Assembly (NCBI GenBank): GCA_029287695.1
Contig: JARFQQ010000121.1
Location: forward strand, 1 to 5,265
DNA length: 5,265 nt
Reading direction: 5' to 3'
Origin: Gammaproteobacteria bacterium
GTDB lineage: Bacteria > Pseudomonadota > Gammaproteobacteria > Chromatiales > Chromatiaceae
The number at the start of each line of letters is the position of its first letter. The stretch's first letter is position 1. The notes beneath the pieces are model-generated. The model did not search any database. It saw nothing but the letters and a program-made list of their open reading frames with translations, and was not told where the DNA came from. Both the position numbers and the translations under genes were made by a program. This document shows, in pieces, positions 1 through 5,265 of the stretch.

Positions 1-832
1 AATGCTTGAGGCCGCAGACTTCCAGACCACCAACCCCGAAGCCTGGACCTGGATCACGCAGCAACACGAGGATATGCAGGCACGGGCAGGTTCCGGCAAG
101 TCGCATGACGACAGCGGAATGGCATCTACAGCTGCAGCCGCCGTTGCTTCCGACGCACTCGACCGGTTTGCAGAAATCGACGAGACCGAAGATGACCTCA
201 TGCCCGGCGTCGAGGACGAAGAGGCACTCGAGGCGATCCAGAAGCTCGACACCTCGCTTGATGATGTGTCACTCGAGGATCTGGATGCACTGGCGGAATC
301 TGTCGAGAAAGAGTCGGATAAGGGGCCTGAAGAGGCTGCAGAGGAGCCGGATAAGAGCATCGCAGCGGATCTTGGCGAACAGGATGATCTCGAATCTGCA
401 CTCAAACTCTTCGAAATGGAACTCGAGGGTCGCCATCCCGATGCCACGGACATACCTGAAGAGACGAAGACCGAACTGGCCGAGACTGCTGAACTTCTCG
501 ACACTGGCACAACGGATGCCATGGAGGAATCGGCAGAGGCAGCAGAAGAGAAGAGTGAGTTTGATATCGATTTCGCGACTGCTTCCGAGGAATTCGAAAC
601 CGGTGCCGGAGAGCCTGTCGATACCATCGACATGGAGACGGCCGAGGAAACCTCTGAACAGGCGTCGTCGGTTTCCGAGGAAGAGGTACAGGCCAAGGTC
701 GAACTGGCTGAAGCTTTTGCAGAGATGGGCGATGTCGAGGGAGCGCGCGAGATTCTCAACGAGGTCATGCGCGAAGGCACCGATAGCCAGCGGACGACTG
801 CTGAGGAGATTCTGCAGAAGTACGCCTCCTGA
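1..832 (+). CDS. fimV: FimV-like protein, C-terminal part (5' partial)
   Basis: The reading frame is already open at the window edge and ends at TGA 830-832. Only the last 276 or so residues are visible, and the Met codon at position 2 is probably internal. FimV is an inner-membrane protein with a periplasmic LysM region and a cytoplasmic TPR-containing tail. It acts at the cell pole in type IV pilus assembly, twitching and related signalling. What is seen here is a long, strongly acidic, Ala/Glu/Asp-rich low-complexity stretch (about residues 40-225 from that Met). A compact helical tail follows (about 226-275), containing VELAEAFAEMGDVEGAREIL. This looks like the TPR-like C-terminal domain typical of FimV, where the protein normally ends. 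The LysM and transmembrane parts would be upstream and cannot be checked. FimV next to truA is a familiar arrangement and supports the call. No signal peptide or membrane helix is present in this part. Confidence 0.87.
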   Translation, partial: MLEAADFQTTNPEAWTWITQQHEDMQARAGSGKSHDDSGMASTAAAAVASDALDRFAEIDETEDDLMPGVEDEEALEAIQKLDTSLDDVSLEDLDALAESVEKESDKGPEEAAEEPDKSIAADLGEQDDLESALKLFEMELEGRHPDATDIPEETKTELAETAELLDTGTTDAMEESAEAAEEKSEFDIDFATASEEFETGAGEPVDTIDMETAEETSEQASSVSEEEVQAKVELAEAFAEMGDVEGAREILNEVMREGTDSQRTTAEEILQKYAS

Positions 833-858
833 CCGGGGCCGGGATCAGTCGAATCCGG

Positions 859-1644
859 ATGCGAATCGCTGTCGGCGTCGAATATGACGGCTTCCGCTAC
901 CGCGGCTGGCAAACCCAGCAGGAGGGCGTTCGCACCGTCCAGGACGAGGTGGAGAAAGCACTCGCTTTTGTCGCAGACCACCCTGTACGTGTTCACTGTG
1001 CTGGCCGCACTGACGCCGGAGTCCATGCGCGCGAGCAGGTGATTCATTTCGAGACCCTGGTCGACAGGCCCGACAAGGCATGGGTCATGGGTGGCAATGT
1101 GCGGCTTCCGTACGACGTCAACCTGCTCTGGGCATGCCCCATGCCGGATCACTTTCATGCCCGTTTCTCGGCACGCTTTCGCAGTTACCGCTACCGCATC
1201 CTGAACCGGCCAGTGCGATCGGCGTTGCTGCACGGAAGAGCGACCTGGATTTACCGCACGCTCGATGCCGAGCGCATGCACCGCGCAGGCCAGGCATTGA
1301 TCGGAACGCATGATTTCACCTCCTACCGCGCAATCGGTTGCCAGGCGAAACAGCCCGTCCGGACCGTGACGCATCTCGAGGTTACGCGTGACGGCGACAT
1401 CATCGAACTCTACATCCGTGCCAATGCCTTTCTGCACCACATGGTGCGCAACATCGCCGGCGTGCTGATCGCCATTGGTGTCGGGGAGCAGCCCGAATCC
1501 TGGGCGCGCGAGGTGCTCGAACACAGGAACCGGAGCCTCGGTGGTGTGACGGCACCGTCCGACGGCCTCTATTTCGAGCGTGTTGAATATGAGGATGAAT
1601 TTCAGCTGCCAAGGACGCATAATGGACAGGTTTTTTACACCTGA
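859..1644 (+). CDS. truA: tRNA pseudouridine(38-40) synthase TruA
   Basis: TruA converts uridines at positions 38-40 of the tRNA anticodon arm to pseudouridine in the cytoplasm. The 261-residue protein has close to the usual bacterial length. The N-terminus MRIAVGVEYDGFRYRGWQ is the family start. CAGRTDAGVHA (residues 47-57) holds the catalytic aspartate, Asp52. SYRYRI (109-114) contains Tyr110, which by pattern matches the conserved active-site tyrosine. GTHDFTSYR (149-157), FLHHMVRNIAG (191-201) and TAPSDGLYF (231-239) are further family blocks. The ATG at 859 gives the canonical N-terminus, although its ribosome site is weak: GGGA at 841-844 is 14 bases away. The gene follows fimV by 26 bases and is 12 bases ahead of trpF, in the same frame as trpF. 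Nothing is truncated or missing, so assignment is secure. Confidence 0.97.
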   Translation: MRIAVGVEYDGFRYRGWQTQQEGVRTVQDEVEKALAFVADHPVRVHCAGRTDAGVHAREQVIHFETLVDRPDKAWVMGGNVRLPYDVNLLWACPMPDHFHARFSARFRSYRYRILNRPVRSALLHGRATWIYRTLDAERMHRAGQALIGTHDFTSYRAIGCQAKQPVRTVTHLEVTRDGDIIELYIRANAFLHHMVRNIAGVLIAIGVGEQPESWAREVLEHRNRSLGGVTAPSDGLYFERVEYEDEFQLPRTHNGQVFYT

Positions 1645-1656
1645 TACTGTCACAGG
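1643..1656 (+). repeat. Short motif at the truA-trpF junction, similar to one at the trpA-accD junction
   Basis: GATACTGTCACAGG at the end of truA and up to the trpF ATG resembles GATACTGACAGG at 4292-4303, between trpA and accD. The two share GATACTG and ACAGG and differ by two extra bases. The copies flank the trpFBA block. They may be chance similarity or related leader sequence carrying an AGG ribosome-binding core. I assign no function. Confidence 0.25.
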
Positions 1657-2289
1657 ATGCGCACGCGCGTTAAAATTTGCGGCATTACGCGGATAGAGGA
1701 TGGACTGGCTGCAGCGAGAGCCGGAGCAGACGCCATCGGTCTCGTTTTCTATCCCAACAGCTCACGCTTCGTAGAAACGGAAACGGCAGCCAGTATCGCG
1801 CGCGCCTTGCCACCCTTCATCAGCAAGGTTGCGCTGTTCGTCAATGCTCCCGCGGATGAGATCAGTGCCGTGCTCCAGCAGGTCCCGATCGATCTCATCC
1901 AGTTTCACGGAAACGAGTGCCCTGAATACTGCGCAGATCACGGACGTCCCTATATCAAGGCTATCCGCATGAAAGAAGGTATCGACCTCCTTGCCGAACG
2001 TGAGAGGTATGACACAGCCTGCGGTCTCCTTGTCGACAGTTATGTAGCCGGGATACCGGGCGGAACCGGCGAGACATTCAACTGGTCCCTGATTCCGCAA
2101 GAAATTGCAGGCGAGATCGTTCTGGCCGGAGGTCTCGAGCCGCGTAATGTGCAAGAAGCCGTCACCACCGTCAGGCCCTGGGGAGTTGATGTCAGTGGCG
2201 GCGTGGAGATATCCGGGGGCATCAAGGATGCAAGAGCAATCCAACAGTTTGTAACAGGAGTCCAGCATGGCGACCGAAACAACCACTAA
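1657..2289 (+). CDS. trpF: Phosphoribosylanthranilate isomerase TrpF
   Basis: TrpF catalyses the Amadori rearrangement of N-(5'-phosphoribosyl)anthranilate to CdRP in tryptophan synthesis. It is a cytoplasmic (beta/alpha)8 barrel. The 210-residue length fits a stand-alone enzyme, not a TrpC-TrpF fusion. VKICGITR (residues 5-12) carries the catalytic general base Cys8. QFHGNE is at 82-87. Asp127 in [15 protein letters not shown] is the expected general acid. LAGGL (156-160) and GVDVSGGVE (176-184) form the C-terminal phosphate-binding loops. The second serine of the commoner DVSSGVE is glycine here, a substitution I believe is common in the family. The ATG at 1657 is the only possible start: the in-frame truA stop lies four codons upstream, and no other start codon precedes KICGITR. 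An AGG directly abuts the ATG with no spacer, so initiation may depend on ribosomes finishing truA. Confidence 0.97.
   Translation: MRTRVKICGITRIEDGLAAARAGADAIGLVFYPNSSRFVETETAASIARALPPFISKVALFVNAPADEISAVLQQVPIDLIQFHGNECPEYCADHGRPYIKAIRMKEGIDLLAERERYDTACGLLVDSYVAGIPGGTGETFNWSLIPQEIAGEIVLAGGLEPRNVQEAVTTVRPWGVDVSGGVEISGGIKDARAIQQFVTGVQHGDRNNH
2256..2260 (+). promoter_or_regulatory. Ribosome binding site of trpB
   Basis: AGGAG lies six bases before the ATG at 2267, inside the 3' end of trpF. It is the cleanest Shine-Dalgarno match in the window. It settles the trpB start in favour of 2267 over the in-frame ATG at 2300, which encodes the Met of [13 protein letters not shown]. Confidence 0.85.
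2267..2289 (+). other. trpF/trpB coding overlap (23 bases)
   Basis: The start of trpB lies 23 bases inside trpF, which ends at TAA 2287-2289. The trpB ribosome site is therefore read through by trpF ribosomes. The same bases encode the last residues of TrpF (about HGDRNNH) and the first of TrpB (MATETTT). Neither is a conserved core region, so the overlap is tolerable for both proteins. Confidence 0.85.
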
Positions 2290-3484
2290 CTGGCAGAGCA
2301 TGCCCGATGAAAACGGCCATTTCGGCCCTTATGGCGGCATTTTTGTCTCAGAAACGCTCATGGAAGCGCTCCATGAACTCCGCCTTGCCTACGAAAAGTA
2401 CATCAAGGACCCCGATTTCCTGGCCGAAATCGACGCAGACCTGCAGCACTATGTCGGGCGCCCGTCACCTGTCTATCACGCTGAGCGCTGGAGTCGCCAG
2501 CTCGGCGGTGCGCAGATCTTTCTCAAGCGCGAGGACCTGAACCATACCGGTGCACACAAGGTCAACAACACCATTGGACAGGCGCTGCTCGCAAAGCGCA
2601 TGGGCAAGACCAGGATCATCGCCGAGACAGGCGCAGGTCAGCACGGCGTTGCCACGGCAACCGTCGCTGCTCGCCTTGGACTCGAGTGTGTTGTCTACAT
2701 GGGGGAGGTCGATGTCGCGCGACAGGAAGCCAATGTCTACCGCATGAAACTTCTCGGCGCGAAGGTCGTTCCCGTCAGCTCGGGTTCGAAAACGCTCAAG
2801 GATGCACTCAACGAAGCGATGCGCGACTGGGTCACCAACGTTGATAACACCTTCTACATTATCGGCACGGTCGCCGGGCCGCATCCGTACCCGGCCATGG
2901 TGCGCGACTTCCAGGCTGTGATTGGTCGCGAAGCGCGCCAGCAGATGCTCGACATGACAGGTCGCCTGCCTGATGCGCTGGTCGCCTGTGTCGGAGGTGG
3001 TTCCAACGCCATCGGACTTTTTTATCCCTTCCTGAACGACGAATCGGTCGCGATCTATGGCATCGAGGCAGCCGGCGACGGCCTCGACACGGGACATCAT
3101 GCTGCGCCGCTTTGTGCCGGCAAGCCCGGCGTGTTACATGGTAACCGCACCTACCTGATCGAAGACGACAATGGACAGATCATCGAAACCCATTCGATAT
3201 CTGCCGGACTCGATTATCCCGGCGTCGGTCCCGAGCACGCCTGGCTCAAGGACATGAAACGAGCCAAATACGATGCGGTGAATGACAAGGAAGCGCTGCA
3301 GGCATTCCATGATCTTACGCGTATCGAGGGCATTATCCCGGCGCTGGAGACAAGCCATGCGCTGGCTTACGTGACCAAGCTTGCGCCGACCATGCGCACT
3401 GACCAGAGCATTCTCGTCAACCTCTCGGGCCGTGGTGACAAGGACATGCACACAGTGGCTGCGACCGAAGGAATCAATCTATGA
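2267..3484 (+). CDS. trpB: Tryptophan synthase beta subunit TrpB
   Basis: TrpB is the PLP enzyme that joins indole, channelled from TrpA, with L-serine to give L-tryptophan in the alpha2-beta2 complex. At 405 residues it is full length for the TrpB1 family that pairs with Trp[15 protein letters not shown] (19-32) is the N-terminal signature. HTGAHKVNN (93-101) contains the PLP Schiff-base lysine, Lys98. AETGAGQHG (119-127) contains the catalytic glutamate, Glu120. GGGSNAIG (243-250) binds the cofactor phosphate. GLDYPGVGP (314-322) carries Asp316, which matches the closure aspartate Asp305 of Salmonella. LSGRGDKD (386-393) carries the serine next to the pyridine nitrogen. All key residues are intact. 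The segment [11 protein letters not shown] (287-297) has His291 where the Salmonella enzyme has the indole-tunnel residue Phe280. The gene overlaps trpF by 23 bases and trpA by 4, so translation is probably coupled. Confidence 0.98.
   Translation: MATETTTNWQSMPDENGHFGPYGGIFVSETLMEALHELRLAYEKYIKDPDFLAEIDADLQHYVGRPSPVYHAERWSRQLGGAQIFLKREDLNHTGAHKVNNTIGQALLAKRMGKTRIIAETGAGQHGVATATVAARLGLECVVYMGEVDVARQEANVYRMKLLGAKVVPVSSGSKTLKDALNEAMRDWVTNVDNTFYIIGTVAGPHPYPAMVRDFQAVIGREARQQMLDMTGRLPDALVACVGGGSNAIGLFYPFLNDESVAIYGIEAAGDGLDTGHHAAPLCAGKPGVLHGNRTYLIEDDNGQIIETHSISAGLDYPGVGPEHAWLKDMKRAKYDAVNDKEALQAFHDLTRIEGIIPALETSHALAYVTKLAPTMRTDQSILVNLSGRGDKDMHTVAATEGINL
3467..3472 (+). promoter_or_regulatory. Ribosome binding site of trpA
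   Basis: GAAGGA lies eight bases before the trpA ATG and within the last codons of trpB. It is a good Shine-Dalgarno match at good spacing. It would allow initiation of trpA in addition to re-initiation at the ATGA overlap. Confidence 0.75.
3481..3484 (+). other. trpB/trpA ATGA stop-start overlap
   Basis: The trpA ATG (3481-3483) shares two bases with the trpB TGA (3482-3484). Such overlaps usually support translational coupling, which fits two subunits that work in a 1:1 complex. Confidence 0.9.
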
Positions 3485-4284
3485 GCCGTATCAAGGGGTG
3501 CTTCGAGCGCCTGAAGTCGGAAGGCCGGAAGGCGCTTATCCCCTATATCACTGCGGGTGATCCTGACCAGGCAGTCACACTGCCGATGATGCATCGTCTC
3601 GTCGAATCCGGCGCCGATATCATCGAGCTCGGAATACCCTTTTCCGATCCCATGGCGGATGGCCCCGTGATCCAGCGTGCGGCTGAGCGTGCGCTTGAAA
3701 AAGGCACGAGTCTGCATAACGTGCTGGAGATGGTAAAACGCTTCCGCGAGACAGACAGAGAAACACCGGTGGTGCTCATGGGCTACCTGAACCCTGTCGA
3801 GGTCATGGGGTATGCCACATTTGCCCGCGAAGCAGCCGAGGCCGGCGTAGATGGCGTCCTCACCGTGGACCTGCCACCGGAAGAGGGCAGCGAGATGCAC
3901 GATGTGCTGCTGGCCAACAACATCGATCCCATTTTCCTGCTCGCGCCGACGAGCACGGTTGAGCGCATCAGGAAAATCTGCAATGCATCGAGTGGCTACG
4001 TTTACTACGTCTCGCTCAAGGGGATCACCGGCGCCGGTCATCTCGACCTGGACTCTGTTGCCAGCAAGCTGGGTGAAATCCGCAAGCAGACCGATTTGCC
4101 GGTCGGTGTCGGATTTGGTATCAAGGATGCTGAGACTGCTTCGCGGATGGGCAAGCTGGCCGATGCTGTTATCGTCGGCAGTGCGATCGTCACGCGAATC
4201 GAGGAGAACGCGGAACAACCCGAAGCCGCGATAGAGAGCGTGGGGAACTTCGTCGCCGAATTGCGCCGGGGACTCGACGCCTGA
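3481..4284 (+). CDS. trpA: Tryptophan synthase alpha subunit TrpA
   Basis: TrpA cleaves indole-3-glycerol phosphate into indole and glyceraldehyde 3-phosphate and passes indole to TrpB. The 267 residues match the usual length, and key residues keep Salmonella numbering. Glu49 sits in [18 protein letters not shown] together with Asp60, the two catalytic acids, and Tyr175 lies in [25 protein letters not shown] (18-29) is the first barrel strand and loop. GVGFGIKD (209-216) and VGSAIV (232-237) form the phosphate-binding loops. The protein contains no tryptophan, as is also true of the Salmonella enzyme. The start codon overlaps the trpB stop in the sequence ATGA (3481-3484). This is the classic trpB-trpA coupling that keeps the subunits equimolar. 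Assignment is secure. Confidence 0.98.
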   Translation: MSRIKGCFERLKSEGRKALIPYITAGDPDQAVTLPMMHRLVESGADIIELGIPFSDPMADGPVIQRAAERALEKGTSLHNVLEMVKRFRETDRETPVVLMGYLNPVEVMGYATFAREAAEAGVDGVLTVDLPPEEGSEMHDVLLANNIDPIFLLAPTSTVERIRKICNASSGYVYYVSLKGITGAGHLDLDSVASKLGEIRKQTDLPVGVGFGIKDAETASRMGKLADAVIVGSAIVTRIEENAEQPEAAIESVGNFVAELRRGLDA

Positions 4285-4291
4285 CAACAAC

Positions 4292-4303
4292 GATACTGAC
4301 AGG
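4292..4303 (+). repeat. Short motif at the trpA-accD junction, similar to the one before trpF
   Basis: GATACTGACAGG lies in the 28-base gap ahead of accD and resembles the sequence just before trpF. Its AGG is the only Shine-Dalgarno-like element for accD. The gap also carries the pentamer CTGAC at 4296-4300 and 4306-4310, with a third copy across the trpA stop at 4281-4285. The gap leaves no room for a promoter plus leader, so accD is probably transcribed from upstream. Confidence 0.25.
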
Positions 4304-4312
4304 CCCTGACCT

Positions 4313-5265
4313 ATGAACTGGTTCGAAAAACTGATACCCAGCCGCATTCGTACCGAGGGCGGCACAAAGAAAGCCGTCCCCGAGGGCCTGTGGGAAAAGT
4401 GCAAGGGATGCGGTGCTGTTCTCTACCGCTCGGAAGCCGAGCGCAACATGGATGTCTGCCCGAAATGCTCCTACCATAACCGCATCGGTGCGCGCAGGCG
4501 TCTCGATCTCTTTCTCGACAGCGAGGAGCGCGAGGAGATCGCCGGAAATCTCTCTCCGCAAGATCCGCTCAAGTTCAAGGACAGCAAGAAATACAGGGAT
4601 CGCCTCTCTGCAGCACAGAAAGCCACGGATGAGAATGATGCCATGGTCGTGATGCAGGGCAAGCTCAAGGGGATGCAGATTGTCGCTGCAGCCTTCGAGT
4701 TCTCCTTCATGGGCGGATCCATGGGTGCAGTTGTTGGAGAACGCTTCGTCCGCGGCGCCAATATCGCGCTCGAGAACCGTCTGCCTCTCATCTGCTTCTC
4801 GGCCAGCGGCGGCGCGCGCATGCAGGAGTCGCTCTTTTCGCTGTTGCAGATGGCCAAGACAAGTGCTGTTCTTGCGAAGCTGCGTGAAGAGGGTATTCCC
4901 TTCATCTCCGTGATGACGGATCCGACCATGGGTGGCGTATCCGCGAGCCTCGCCATGCTCGGTGACATCAATGCCGCCGAGCCTGATGCCCTGATCGGTT
5001 TTGCCGGACCGCGCGTCATCGAGCAGACCGTTCGCGAGAAACTGCCCGAAGGCTTCCAGCGCAGCGAATTCCTGCTCGAGCATGGTGCCATCGACATGAT
5101 CATCGACCGTCGTGACATGCGTGACCGTATCCATCGCATCCTCGCCATTCTGACCGGCGAGACTCCGGTCAGCGAATCGCTTCCGGAAGAGCAGGAGCCA
5201 CTGGTGCTCGATTCGTCAGATGTCATCGAGACGCCGGAAAGCGATGCGCAACCGCAGCCTGAGTG
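4313..5265 (+). CDS. accD: Acetyl-CoA carboxylase carboxyltransferase subunit beta AccD (stop codon cut by the window edge)
   Basis: AccD pairs with AccA to transfer the carboxyl group from carboxybiotin on AccB to acetyl-CoA. This gives malonyl-CoA, the first committed step of fatty acid synthesis. Translating from ATG 4313 gives 317 residues open to the last full codon at 5261-5263; the final bases TG would become a TGA stop if followed by A. The N-terminal four-cysteine zinc finger is intact: Cys30 and Cys33 in CKGC, Cys49 and Cys52 in CPKC. The crotonase-fold core follows, with [19 protein letters not shown] (125-143), [13 protein letters not shown] (160-172), [13 protein letters not shown] (200-212) and [20 protein letters not shown] (230-249). 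An in-frame TGA at 4307-4309 rules out an earlier start. The ribosome site is weak (AGG at 4301-4303, nine bases away). The last 35 or so residues are acidic and Pro/Glu-rich, making the protein somewhat longer than the E. coli one. The E. coli zinc finger is known to bind nucleic acid and affect its own translation; whether that applies here is unknown. Confidence 0.96.
   Translation, partial: MNWFEKLIPSRIRTEGGTKKAVPEGLWEKCKGCGAVLYRSEAERNMDVCPKCSYHNRIGARRRLDLFLDSEEREEIAGNLSPQDPLKFKDSKKYRDRLSAAQKATDENDAMVVMQGKLKGMQIVAAAFEFSFMGGSMGAVVGERFVRGANIALENRLPLICFSASGGARMQESLFSLLQMAKTSAVLAKLREEGIPFISVMTDPTMGGVSASLAMLGDINAAEPDALIGFAGPRVIEQTVREKLPEGFQRSEFLLEHGAIDMIIDRRDMRDRIHRILAILTGETPVSESLPEEQEPLVLDSSDVIETPESDAQPQPE

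Noticed and set aside
833..858. fimV-truA gap as a promoter or terminator site
   Set aside because: The 26 bases are GC-rich with no clear -10/-35 pair and no hairpin followed by T residues.
6..887. Open frame of 293 codons in another plus-strand frame over fimV
   Set aside because: Its Arg/Ser/Pro-rich translation is what a shifted read of Glu/Asp/Ala codons gives. It overlaps the fimV tail, which has a recognisable C-terminal domain, and runs into truA.
1627..1643. Inverted repeat CAGGT-TTTTTAC-ACCTG at the end of truA, as a possible terminator
   Set aside because: The stem is only five base pairs, the T run is in the loop instead of after the stem, and it sits inside the last truA codons. 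It is not a convincing intrinsic terminator.
2300..2302. Alternative trpB start at the second in-frame Met codon
   Set aside because: It lacks a ribosome site as good as AGGAG before 2267, and TrpB proteins often carry a short variable leader before the conserved MPD-G-FGPYGG region.
2465..3100. Minus-strand open frame of 211 codons inside trpB
   Set aside because: It is fully antisense to conserved TrpB blocks and has no recognisable motif.
3367..4404. Long open frame of 345 codons on the minus strand across trpB, trpA and accD
   Set aside because: It lies antisense to trpA and both neighbours, which carry intact catalytic motifs. Its translation shows no recognisable domain and it has no clear ribosome site. 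It is an effect of codon bias on the opposite strand.
4190..5134. Open frame of 314 codons on the minus strand across accD
   Set aside because: It is antisense to the complete zinc-finger and carboxyltransferase core of AccD, so it is a shadow frame. A second minus-strand frame at 4471-5226 is rejected for the same reason.
1..5265. Mobile element, CRISPR array, toxin-antitoxin, defence or novel accessory system
   Set aside because: Every stretch is accounted for by six recognisable housekeeping genes. The largest gap is 28 bases, and no terminal inverted repeats, repeat arrays or unknown genes are present.

Overview
This window is an ordinary, compact housekeeping stretch of a proteobacterial chromosome. 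All six genes lie on the + strand in the order fimV (C-terminal part) - truA - trpF - trpB - trpA - accD. This order is known from gamma- and betaproteobacteria. The FimV tail, the TruA start and the TrpB sequence style (for example the [11 protein letters not shown] segment) also point there. The base composition is moderately GC-rich and looks even from end to end, with no sign of a transferred island. I cannot name the genus from the sequence.

Layout: positions 1-832 hold the acidic C-terminal part of a FimV-like pole-organising/pilus-assembly protein whose start lies upstream of the window. A 26-base gap leads to truA (859-1644), the tRNA pseudouridine(38-40) synthase. Twelve bases later trpF (1657-2289) begins, in the same frame as truA. 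trpB (2267-3484) overlaps the end of trpF by 23 bases, and trpA (3481-4284) overlaps trpB by the four bases ATGA. After 28 bases accD (4313 to the window edge) encodes the zinc-finger beta subunit of the acetyl-CoA carboxylase carboxyltransferase. It runs open to the last full codon, and the window ends on TG, which is probably the first two bases of a TGA stop.

Together trpF, trpB and trpA supply three enzyme activities of the tryptophan branch: phosphoribosylanthranilate isomerase and the beta and alpha subunits of tryptophan synthase. The other trp genes (trpE, trpG, trpD, trpC) are not here and must lie elsewhere if the pathway is complete. accD makes half of the carboxyltransferase that forms malonyl-CoA for fatty acid synthesis; its partner accA is not in the window. 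Gaps are 28 bases or less and two junctions overlap, so truA to accD is probably one transcript, possibly reading through from fimV. No intrinsic terminator, trp leader/attenuator, RNA gene, mobile element or CRISPR array is visible.

I found no undescribed system. The points worth a second look are small: the junction architecture (overlaps, a same-frame truA/trpF boundary, weak ribosome sites), a short sequence shared by the two junctions that flank the trp block, and a few residue-level features of TrpB, TrpF and AccD.
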